Part shown: in pieces, positions 34,689 through 64,000 of the stretch | Layout: each line of letters begins with the position of its first letter | Position numbering within the stretch: the first letter of the stretch is position 1 | From: Artemia franciscana | Taxonomy: Eukaryota; Arthropoda; Branchiopoda; Anostraca; Artemiidae | Direction: 5' to 3' | NCBI RefSeq assembly: GCF_032884065.1 | Contig: NC_088880.1 | Span: 36,386,827-36,450,826 of the forward strand | Length of the DNA stretch: 64,000 nucleotides | Notes under the pieces: model-generated | Seen by the model: the letters and a program-made list of their open reading frames with translations, nothing else | What the model was told of the DNA's origin: nothing | Database searches by the model: none | Program-made: the position numbers and the translations under genes

Positions 34689-37170
34689 CACGGATTTTCC
34701 AAAATACCGACGCCAAAATTTAAAACACAATTCATCACGGCGCGTCGAAAGAGTTGTTAGTGAAAACTGTTTTAATAGGAAGAAATAAGGGAATTTGGGA
34801 GATTTAGATACTAAAAGAAGTGATGGGTATTGGATTCTTTCCAGGCGGTCCTTCTGGTCTGAAGTCAGGCCGTAATGCCAAACGGGACAAGCATATTCTA
34901 CCAGTGGTTTGACAAATGTAAGAAATATATTCTTACATATGTCAGACCGTTGGGTCTGGTGTCCCAACATGGTTGAGACACCATGACAAGCAAGAAATTT
35001 TAAAGAAAGGATACCCAGGTTTTCCGTTCGATCATCTCCTGTGTCTGTTTTTCCCACTTCAGGTCATGTGTGAGATATATTCCCAAGAGTTTAATATCCA
35101 TGATGCCTAAAACATTCTGTAAAGCAAGGGATGAACTGTCTCTCAGAAAAAAGTTAATACGAGCGATTTTTCACGATTGACGATAATTTTGCCCTCCCCA
35201 GCTTTGCGTGATAAACTCACCATTATTCTGTCTACCTCACTTGAAATAATCTTTTCACCTAGCTCCAGTACAGATAGATCATCAATTAACTTAAAGCAAT
35301 CCGACCGATTGTTTGCCAACTCTTTTACCATAACCAAAAAAAAGGAGAGGGCCTAAAATTGTTCCCTGGGAGCTCCACATTAGACTGGATGAGCATCAGA
35401 ATAGGCTGATTTATGCTTGTTTACTTCTACCTGAAAGAAAATTTGCAACTGTTCTTACCAAATATGAATCAACATTAAAATTTGTCAATAGCTTGTGGAT
35501 GAGGGTTCTATGGCAGATGAAATCAAACGCTTTCTTTAGGTCAGTCCTAATGAGGTTGACCAAGCGTTCCGGTTCATCAAGATGCTTTAAAATCTTATCA
35601 AGCAAACTAACTAAGTAATGGCTCGTCGAACTCCTTGAAATATTACCGAATTGTTGAGGGTCAATTTTACGCAGAATAAAAGTTTTCAGCCACCCACAGA
35701 TGAAACTTTCACAGATCTTGCTAAAAATAGAAGTGATTGTAATAGGCCACACACCAGTAAATCACAGGGGGCTCCTTCTTTGGTGATAGGGGTTATGAAT
35801 CCCATTTTCCAATTTTGCGGGTACTGGCCAGACATTGTAATTTTACTGAAATAAAGTATTCAGATGAAACTTTCACAGATCTTGCTAAAAATAGAAGTGA
35901 TTGTAATAGGCCAGACACCAGTGAGATCACAGGGGGCTCCTTCTTTGGTGATAGGGGTTATGAATCCAATTTTGCGGGTACTGGCCAGACATTGTAATTT
36001 TACTGAATACTAAAGTATTCAAATGAAACTTTCACAGATCTTACTAAAAATAGAAGTGATTGTAATAGGCCACACACCAGTAAAATCACAGGGGGCTCCT
36101 TCTTTGGTGATAGGGGTTATGAATCCCATTTTCCAATTTTGCGGGTACTGGCCAGACATTGTAATTGTACTTAATACTAAAGTATTCAGATGAAACTTTC
36201 ACAGATCTTACTAAAAATAGAAGTGATTGTAATAGGCCACACACCAGTAAAATCACAGGGGGCTCCTTCTTTGGTGATAGGGGTTATGAATCCCATTTTC
36301 CAATTTTGCGGGTACTGACCAGACATTGTAATTGTACTTAATACTAAAGTATTCAGACGAAACTTTCACTGATCTTACTAAAAATAGAAGTGATTGTAAT
36401 AGGCCACACACCAGTAAAATCACAGGGGGCTCCTTCTTTGGGGATAGGGGTTATGAATCCCATTTTCCAATTTTGCGGTACTGGCCTGACATTGTAATTT
36501 TACTGAATACTAAAGTTAATAGAGCCCTCAATAATTTAGGAAAATCCTTAATGAGGTCAACAGGAAGATCGAGTGAAGTAATACTGTTCCTCTTCAGTTT
36601 CAACAATTTGAGGCGAACTTGGGATTCTGTGATGGCTGAGAAATCCATAAGATCTGAAGATGGATGTGGAAAATCCTCCGAGTTTAGTGGTGGACGTGAC
36701 TGAACAATCGCAGCCAGGTGAGTGTTTAGGCGAGCTGCAATTTCTTTGTCCTGCTCATCATACCCAAAATCCAGTCCAGTCTGCGTTTTACCAGTCATTT
36801 GCTTTATCCTTTAGTACCACTGTCCAGACTTAGAATCCAATAAATGAGATACTTCCTTTTGGTAGTACAACGCCGCTGCCTGGCGGGTCATTCCCCTGAC
36901 TTTATTCTTCATAGTAGTAGCTTCTTTATGTTTTTTTTCCTGAAAAGTTGTCTCATTTTCCTGCCTAATGCTTTGATTTCTTTTATACCGTATGGATGAT
37001 CCGCTAAAAAACCAAAGAATTTTAATAAATTATCACTGAGCTTTTGAATATTTGCAATTCTGGTGGGCGCCATTAAGCCATTAGTGGCGCTAATATTTTT
37101 TAGTTCCGTAGAGCCATGTTGAAAAAGAAAAGTTTCCTCTTTAATCACTTCCCCATGCTCTTTCGTTAAG
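34689..37170 (-). pseudogene. Decayed non-LTR retrotransposon ORF2 (reverse transcriptase)
   Basis: Read from right to left. A pre-RT region (KNISATNGLMAPTRIANIQK, then MKNKVRGMTRQAAALYYQ) runs into AARLNTHLAAIV and the RT entry SLDLPVDLIKDFPKLLRALL. Next comes NWKMGFITPITKEG, then WPITITSIFSKICE, QQFGNISRSSTSHYLVSLLD, RTDLKKAFDFICHR (RT box A, with D retained), QGTILGPLLF and the catalytic box KLIDDLSVLE (DD present). A thumb/tail region follows (FVKPLVEYACPVWHYG, DRLERIQ). It belongs to the jockey/CR1-like group in style. There are many frameshifts, a stop after QWY, and a five-unit tandem expansion at 35698-36515. No endonuclease is seen, so the copy is 5' truncated and dead. Confidence 0.8.
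35698..36515. repeat. Five-unit tandem array inside the LINE RT region
   Basis: Units start near 35698, 35862, 36021, 36188 and 36356, with periods of 159-168 bp. Each begins with ATGAAACTTTCACAGATCTT on the plus strand and ends CATTGTAATTTTACTGAATA. On the minus strand each encodes the same RT segment, MSGQYPQNWKMGFITP through SIFSKICESF. The junctions put a stop after SFI, so the expansion is not compatible with a working enzyme. Confidence 0.9.
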
Positions 37171-37876
37171 GCATTGAGCATATGAATTATCTTATAATAG
37201 AAAAAGAAAACGATCAAAAATGGGGTTTTTAAAAGCCGAATGAAAATACTGAAGAAAACAGAAAGCGAATATTTCGAGAGAACAACCGCCTCTCTTCTTG
37301 AACACGAACAAAATAATATGATCAAGGAAAAAACAAAACAAAAACAAGCGTGGAAAGTACAGCCAAACCAATAAAAGAAAACCGCCAAAAAATTGAATTC
37401 AATAAAAGACCAAAAAGTGAGTTATTCGCCAATATCCAGGATTTGCACAAATCCAAACAAATTTGAACTGCCAACGACGGATACTAACGAACAACTGAGA
37501 AATAAAAGAAAAAATCCATTCACTCAAACAAACAAAGCAGCAATTGAATAAATCTTTAAACTAAAACATGTTGATACAAACTATTTCTGGAATGGCCTCG
37601 TCCAATGACCAGTTGGCACTTAGAATGAAGTTCCCATCCAACAGAGGGGATCCCTAATTGATATTTTAAACTCTTTTGGAATGAGTTATGATTTTACCAG
37701 GACTGGGGCATGTCATAGTTATCGAAGGCGCTAACAATAACAGGTTGCAGAGACTATAGACTAAAAACTCCTATTACGAGCACCATTGTGCGAAACGAAA
37801 ACCAAATGGTTGCGATTGAAAGCCTTTAAATACTGTAACATAGACAGAAGAGACCTTACCTGAGGCCCCATTAAAG
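37171..37876. other. Unassigned DNA with a weak ribozyme-like relic
   Basis: The minus frame at 36909-37388 enters the LINE only at its lower end; its hydrophobic N-terminal half is not supported as protein. At about 37262-37305 the minus strand reads AAGAAGAGAGG, a loop, CTCTCGAAATATTCGC, similar in layout to the hammerhead-like motifs elsewhere but without a good CTGANGA box. Confidence 0.35.
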
Positions 37877-38180
37877 AGCCGAACAGTTTGTGGTACTCAC
37901 GAGCGACCCAAAACCAATAAAAACTATAACTAAAAAAGGGAATTTTGGTAACAATCTATATACTAAAAAAATCTGCTTCTCAGGGTGACCCCAAACATGC
38001 AAAATTTATTAGGTTCACAGTCATCCATCAAAATTTAATAGTTTAAGAACATTTAGAAGAAAGAGAAAAACCATGTCCCCAAAACAGGCGGTTGAATATG
38101 TTGGAAAAAATACCATCGAGTTCACCACACCTAAAAGCCTTAAACTGGATAATGCGTTCAAGCATCGCTTATCCAAGTAA
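37877..38180 (+). repeat. Decayed foldback terminus and subterminal region
   Basis: GAACAGTTTGTGGTACTCACGAGCGACCC is a mutated form of the family end (the palindrome then GAGCGACCCGG). The subterminal AAAGGGAATTTTGGTA and TCATCCATCAAAATTTA follow in the expected order. Confidence 0.6.
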
Positions 38181-39222
38181 TCCGCTTAATATTCAGTTAC
38201 CTGTATGCAATCCGTAAAAGATAGCAGCAAATACTTAACCAAAAACTTGCTGACTGAAACGCTACAGGCACCTAGGCGAATAACAACATTAATCACGTAT
38301 ACTCCACTGTAAACATAACTTATTTAGAAACCTTTGAAGGTGTGCTGGTTTCCACGATTGCTGTTCTGCTGTCCCTTTTTGTTCTCTGTACATAATTTCA
38401 CATATATATTCTGTTTTTGAAAAGATTGAATTTTTGTTTATATGCACTTTCCAGGATTAGCAGGTGTAACTTATGTGACAATTTACCCAGATCGTCTCAA
38501 GTAGTGATCCTACTGACGTTATGTGAAACGCTAAGGACAAGTGATCGGTCTTGGCTGATAAGTAATCTTGGAATGCTCGAACGCACTAGGAGGTTCCAAG
38601 TGCCTAATTTTGCCCAACTACGCCCAACATTCTATCCGGTGAAAATTCTGGGATAGCCAATTGGTTAAGAACTATCAAAAGCCTATTTAGATAGCCTCCC
38701 AGTTTCAGAGGCCGTATAGCAAACTATCCTGAAATATATATATATATATATATATATATAATCCATTCAAAATAAAAAGTTATTATACATAACGTACACT
38801 TGATACTACTGGCGATTTTACAGTATTATATACCTGCTGAACTTCACACTACCTCTTGAGGAGGTTAGTTAATGTCTGTGGGGAAGGAGGGTACCAGTAG
38901 TATCACTTAGTGTATTTTTACGCATAATTTTCGAATTTTTCGTGAGGATTCTTTCAGGTTGATCTGAAACGGAATTTCCCATTCCCCCTAATATGTTTTC
39001 GTTTGTAATATCCAATGACTTTTCCCTCATAAAGATTTGGAGATCCTGACCTGAAAAATCCTGTAAGTGTTTCAGACCCCCCCCCCCCCCAAAGAAAAGA
39101 CATGAACCTTTTCCAGAGAAACAATTTCAAAGCATTGCTAAGCGTGTCTAAATTTAGTGGAAAAGCTGTATAAGACTGACGACGGGGTAGGGGTTTTATA
39201 TTTAGAATAGCCCTGAATATAA
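38181..39222. other. Unassigned DNA, short (AT)n at 38736-38760
   Basis: No gene found. A C-rich run of about 14 bases lies near 39078. The minus frame at 38954-39421 spans repeats and has no recognised domain. Confidence 0.35.
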
Positions 39223-39224
39223 TA

Positions 39225-39312
39225 CTAGATCTACGTTGCATGAGCAACATGAGGTGTTGCGGCAACCTTTGTTCGGCTTCGCCGAGTAAAGTGTTGCGAG
39301 AGCAACACTTTG
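39225..39312. repeat. Cluster of four consecutive short hairpins
   Basis: In order: GTTGCATGAGCAAC, GTTGCGGCAAC, TTCGGCTTCGCCGA and GTGTTGCGAGAGCAACAC. Each is self-complementary, and together they fill almost the whole 88 bp. This suggests the end of an unknown mobile element or a structured RNA. Confidence 0.6.
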
Positions 39313-39366
39313 GTTTTATTTCCTCGCTTCGATTAGACGCTGAAGTTGTTAATCTGTAAGGATCTT

Positions 39367-39645
39367 GTACACCAACTTTCGAAGGTTGCAAACCCCTCAT
39401 TGCAACTAGCAAAAGTTGCAAAACCCCTCATCGCTAAAGATGATTGTAGTCTAACAGCCAATTATTACTTAAAAGTCCCCTACATGTCTTACCGCCAGAA
39501 CCAAATTGGTCTTACCATCAAATACACCGGAAACAAATAATAGGTACACCAACTAGCAAACGTTGCGAACCCCTCATTGCGGAAGATGATAAGCTAACAG
39601 CCGACTGTTGCTTAAGACTCCCCTGTATGTCTCACAATTGATATC
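39367..39645. repeat. Direct repeat pair
   Basis: ACACCAACTTTCGAAGGTTGC with AAACCCCTCATTGC and CTAACAGCC-AATTATTACTT (39367-39490) recurs as ACACCAACTAGCAAACGTTG, GAACCCCTCATTGC and CTAACAGCCGACTGTTGCTT (39544-39640). The period is about 175 bp. Confidence 0.6.
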
Positions 39646-40900
39646 AGCCTATTTTGGTTTCAGTGTGTACCTTACTACTAAAGTTGTCAACCCCTTTAAA
39701 CTTTCAATCTGGTATATCTCATGAAGGAATTTTTCTACCGAAAAATGGATGATAAATACTTTGATCAGCTCATCAAGAGCTATCGACTACCCTCAAAAAA
39801 ATCTGTCTGTCTTAGTTCAAAAGTTGACTTTTTGCCGTAGGCCAAGTTTCTAACGTCACCACTTAGAAAGGAGCAAAGGATAAACTCTAATTTCTTTAGC
39901 AATGAGAGTACTTTTAAAGTTTAAGAGGTACATCTGATACCATTTCTCTACCGCAATCCCAAGAGGGAAAAACCGAATGATACTCAGCTGAAATCACGAA
40001 CAGAAATGGGTAGAAACAATAGATGGCAGTACTTTCGGTCCCCCACTTTTTTATTTCTGTAATTTTTTCTATTTATCACTCAAAGAAGATATATTGGCTG
40101 TGGGGCCAGGTAACTGCCACATATATTTAACACTTATCGATTTTAGTCCACCTTCAATTTGAAACTGGTGCCTGCCTGCTAGAACGGGGCTTTCCACACG
40201 AAAGCAGAAACATGGTTTGATGAAACCAAAGTTTCACTGCATAACTTCAGATAGTTCCCTCTGCCATAGGCTATAAAACTCCAAGTCACGTCACACACTA
40301 TAGGCTCTTGCTCAAGGACAAGCAAAAACCATCCTTTTTGGCCCCAGGCAAAGCTCCACAAAGCTTTCCTAAATACAGTCATATTCATCAATCCGGCCTA
40401 AGGTCCAAACTTTCCGTAAAAACCGCAGAGTTTAGACCCTTACTACTTTCTAGAAATAAGCTGAAATCGGGGTGCTAGGAACAAAAGAAAAAAAAACACG
40501 ACAAAACTAAAGTGGTGCACTCGCAACACAATTAAAGATGTAACAATTAAGTAAGATTTCTGTAAATGAAAGTAAATACCGCCATTGAAACGAAAAGGAG
40601 TCATAGCCATTCTACCTCCGCTTATTTTGGTCACTTTAGGTGCCAACCGACGTGGAAAGAACTAGGTAAATATGAATTATTGAGAGTAGATTTAGTAATA
40701 CATAATATGTATTACATATTATAATTTCTGTTCGTTTAAATTTAAAGTCGATCTATTTTCATATAAAAACCTTATATTTACTCAGTTTAATCAATTAAGA
40801 AGGTTCCGTTTGGGCAAATAATTTCGTGAGGAATTATAAAAGAACTCAAATAATACAAACAAAGCACTGCGTCTCATAGGAGAACTTCAAAACTGTCAGA
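39646..40900. other. Unassigned intergenic DNA
   Basis: No supported gene; minus frames at 40179-40391 and 40443-40646 are not recognised. A partial foldback terminus (ATAATTTCTGTTCGTTTAAA) lies near 40720. Confidence 0.35.
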
Positions 40901-40904
40901 ATAC

Positions 40905-41233
40905 TGCAGAGTGTTTTAGAAAGAATGATATTTTGAACATAGGCGAGCTACGTGATTACCAGCTAGCGATTATTGTTTTTCAGTGTAAATAAGGTAAGCC
41001 CTGAGTACTTTTATGATTTTTTTAAAACTAACTCGTTTTATCACCCTTATTTTACCCGGAATTCGGAGGATTTGACTCACGAGAGAAGAAATACAACGAG
41101 AGCAGGATTTGTTCTCAGGAAGATAGGTGTCAGCGTCTGGAATGGCCTTCCAGAATCGGTCAGAGCGGCAGTAAGTCTGGCATCATTCGAGAGAATGGTT
41201 AAATTCCATTTTTTTAAAAGGAGAGAAGTGTGA
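40905..41233 (+). pseudogene. LINE ORF2 C-terminal fragment
   Basis: Translates as AECFRKNDILNIGELRDYQL, then after a stop FYDFFKTNSFYHPYFTRNSE. The end is IGVSVWNGLPESVRAAVSLA with SFERMVKFHFFKR. The VWNxLPxxVR...SFxxxLK motif is the standard C-terminus of CR1/jockey-type LINE proteins. Upstream RT is missing. A T/C homopolymer run follows at 41290. Confidence 0.7.
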
Positions 41234-42121
41234 TAAGAGGAAAGGGTATTTATTTACTTAGTATTTAATATTCATTATTTTGTTTTTTACCCCCCCCCCC
41301 CCCCAAGGATTTTTTTCTTTTTTTGGGTGGGGGAAAGAAATGAAGAAATTATTTAGCAGATTCATGGTGGTTAGAATTGCGGCCACAGACAGGACTCTTT
41401 TGTCTTAAGAGTGGCCGTTAATGGTAAATTGTTTGTTTAATTTATATGTTTTGGATGAAAATAAAAAAATGTCTATGTCTATGTGAAAAGTTGATCAGTT
41501 TAATTTAGTAAACAAAAAACCCAATCTGAACTTGAAGAAATTGGTTGCAGTAACTCCAAAGGCTGCTTAATGCACAACATGATTTTTGGAGAAGGATAAA
41601 TATCAAGATTTTGCTATAAGGACTGGCTATTTGTGCCAAGATATCCTGAATAGGAAGAGCAGTTTTGATATCAAAATCTCTATTTCATTCCCAGCTATTC
41701 CTTATCATACATCTTGGAAAAAAGCGAAACTTCTGAATATGTTGAGATCCAAAAAAGGGAAAAGGGACGAAAGTCATGAACATCTATTTCTTACTTTAAG
41801 GATGTGAGCAATAAGTCAGGTAAAAAACAACTAGTCAATAGCAATGTCTAAATTACCGCAGCTCAAACTTGCATATTAAATAGTAAGCATACGGTACTGT
41901 ATTATACATGTATTTAGAAAAAAGAAGTTATAATAGAATTAAATCATATACGCGATTCTTATAAGCAAAGAACGCATACATTATGTATAAAAACCATTCT
42001 GCTTTTAACCCGAGTGGAAAAGAAAACTTTCAGTAGATTCACTTGTCTGTAGCCTGACTTTGAAAGTCAATTAAACTGTCCAACTACAATTTAAATATTT
42101 CCTATACTGTGAAATGGCTGT
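41234..42121. other. Region downstream of the mitochondrial Hsp70 gene
   Basis: This should hold the 3' UTR of the minus-strand Hsp70 gene next to 42122. I could not fix a polyadenylation site. TTTAAT and TTTATT strings (minus-strand ATTAAA and AATAAA) occur at several places. Frame 41586-41807 is not recognised. Confidence 0.35.
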
Positions 42122-62235
<20,114 letters not shown>

Positions 62236-64000
62236 CTAGAAATAAACAATCCATTGAAAACATTTACTAAGAAGTTTTCGATGCAACTACTAGATTAAGA
62301 TAAGACAGAGATTTTGTGAGTATTCTTTTGAGTTTATTTTTGTATTACTGTGTATATTCTCTCTTTCCTCCTTTGTTATTTCCTGTTTTTCTTTCGTTTC
62401 TTCTCTTCGTCTTGTACACGCTTGTATTTGTTTTATCTTGCTTATTTATTTGAAATAGAAACTTGGCTTACTGTGGCCTGTGATAATCATTTCAAATAAA
62501 GCATTGTCTAAGAGTTGTACAATCAGCAATATAATTAACCCAGTGAAACTATTTAGTATCATTCAAAGGAATTTCTAGCTAATAAACGTTATCTTGGACG
62601 CACTTTACTTAGTGTCGGAGGACCCTTCACGTGAAGCAAGTATAAAATACAATTCCGTCAAATTTCAACTAGGATACACATTATTTTTTCAGTTGGAATA
62701 AAACACGTCACCAAACCAACTAGTCCTGTGAAAGAACGAGGTATTGACGAGTGGGTGAGCCCCCTCATATACAAAATAATTTTTTTCGTTTAAAGTTTTA
62801 ATGTTGCTCTATACTTTCAGTTGAAAAAACTTGTTTTTTATTTAATTGAAAACCAAGAGCAAGACTATCGACGGTCCAGCAATTTTTTTCGAAATATTAT
62901 CAAACATATACGATTATTGTTACCTCTGTCTCGTCTTAATTTTAGTTACTTTATGGTTAAGACGGTGCTAGGTTTATTCTACCCCCACTACTTTCGTTAG
63001 AAAGCTGCCCCACATGCCCACATTGCATTTATACGAATCGTTTACTTGTTATTTATAGAAATTTGCCGGGTTAAAACCAAAACCTAAATTAAATTCTTGC
63101 CTAGAGGAAACAGTTTCTTTGGATATTTAACTTTTTTTCACTTCGACGTATAAATAGACTTTTTATGATATCATTGAACATTTACAATTCGTGTTACCTC
63201 AGTTTCAATTTAATTTTAGTTACTTTACGGATACGATAGAGCAAATGTAACGTGTACTTAGTCTGAAAATACCAGTGCTTCCACTTTCCCCGAATTTTTG
63301 GAGATTTCCCCAAAAATCTCTGCCTTATCGAAAAAAAATCGGCTCCCCGAAAATTCGCTTTTGTTCAAGGTTACCACCCATAGCGATCTATCACTAGTGA
63401 CTATCCACCCCTAGTGACTGTCACTATCACTACTTGACATAATTGTTTCACTACTTTTCATAGTTTTTGTATCAATTATTTACTACCCATTGTTTACTTG
63501 TACTGATGATAGCCCTCGCTGAAACATAATGTGTCAGTTTCAAGAAGCCGTCGGTCTTTTTCTTCACTAGGTTTGTTACATTCTCAGCACAAGTTTTCAA
63601 ACTTGCAGGGACAACTACCCCCTGATGTTTTCCTTACTCTGCGGCAATTAAGATGATCATTTACATAAGATCTCGCATGCCAATTTCGTACTTAGTTTAA
63701 AAGGGAGTGTTGATATTTATGAAACCAACCTTTCCCCATCACTCCAAAAAGTGGAGCTTTTACGTTATAGATACAATTTTATTTTTTGTTTTGGCCTTTT
63801 TGGTCGTCACGTTAAAATTTTGAAATGCCGCTTTTTTATTTCCACAACGGGATGGGGTGGGAGAAATAGTGTTAGAGGTGGTCAAGCTGAGGCCCTCAGA
63901 CTGCTCCCCCAGAGTCTATATAGGGTCCTCTAGCTTTGACGATACACTTTCTATTTTGACGTTTTTAACTGTCATTAACAATCAGTTGTATCCCAAAGAC
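62236..64000 (-). other. Upstream intron of the HSPA9-like gene (partial)
   Basis: Begins with the acceptor TTTCTAG next to the 62235 exon and runs off the window. A foldback terminus fragment (GAACGAGGTATTGACGAG to CTTTCAGTTGAAAAAACTTG) lies at about 62725-62848. Two loosely similar segments (about 62890-62970 and 63165-63240) share TATCATTGAACATT-like and TTTTAGTTACTTTA words. I find no further Hsp70 exon here; the frame at 63751-63933 is not a gene I recognise. Confidence 0.6.

Noticed and set aside
36909-37388. Minus-strand frame of 159 residues with hydrophobic segments, resembling a membrane protein
   Set aside because: Its C-terminal half is LINE pre-RT sequence; the hydrophobic part is T-rich flank read by chance.

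Overview
The window is eukaryotic nuclear DNA, AT-rich, with spliced exons, GT-AG introns, very long AT microsatellites and dense transposable elements (Helitrons, LINEs, a hAT fragment, foldback elements). The protein families and element set suggest an arthropod, perhaps a crustacean. That is an inference; nothing here proves the species. I see no operons, CRISPR arrays or rRNA. Only two ordinary host genes can be supported: an intronless methyltransferase-like gene of METTL24 type (14203-15003, plus) and the C-terminal two thirds of a mitochondrial Hsp70 (mortalin/HSPA9 type) on the minus strand. The Hsp70 has seven exons between 62235 and 42122; its N-terminal exons lie beyond the right edge. 

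Layout: 1-4.4 kb holds old duplicated repeats. 4.4-13.2 kb is almost wholly copies of one foldback-like repeat family built of nested palindromes, including a recent 735-bp tandem duplication. The methyltransferase gene sits in a short island at 14-15 kb. 15.3-19.6 kb is a foldback copy broken by a 2.5-kb Helitron with long T-rich tracts. 19.7-25 kb has a LINE tail, a hAT transposase remnant with its 3' terminal repeat, and another foldback copy. 25.5-31 kb is mostly repeats. 31.4-34.2 kb is a complete 896-bp nonautonomous Helitron followed by a full foldback copy. 34.7-37.2 kb is a dead LINE whose reverse-transcriptase region contains a five-unit tandem array. 38-42 kb is mostly unassigned. 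42.1-62.2 kb is the Hsp70 gene, whose introns hold LINE pieces, an AT tract of about 400 bp, a tRNA-derived SINE, a 280-bp tandem repeat and a Helitron/foldback nest. 

The most interesting signals are in the mobile elements. (1) Several loci carry a hammerhead-ribozyme-like core (CTGANGA, short hairpin, GAAATATC) of the kind known from Penelope-like elements and retrozymes. The clearest is at 8551-8600. A head-to-head pair at 51.7 kb is inserted in a LINE endonuclease with a 12-bp target duplication, inside an Hsp70 intron. (2) The Helitron N-terminal region encodes a 23-residue repeat resembling the STPR DNA-binding repeat. A diverged second copy lies at 30.8 kb. (3) The short Helitrons share one internal-deletion junction marked by a GACGACCGGGACACAGGG minisatellite and a common 6-nt loss, so they seem to descend from one deletion derivative. 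All functional statements come from sequence reading alone; no search or folding program was run.
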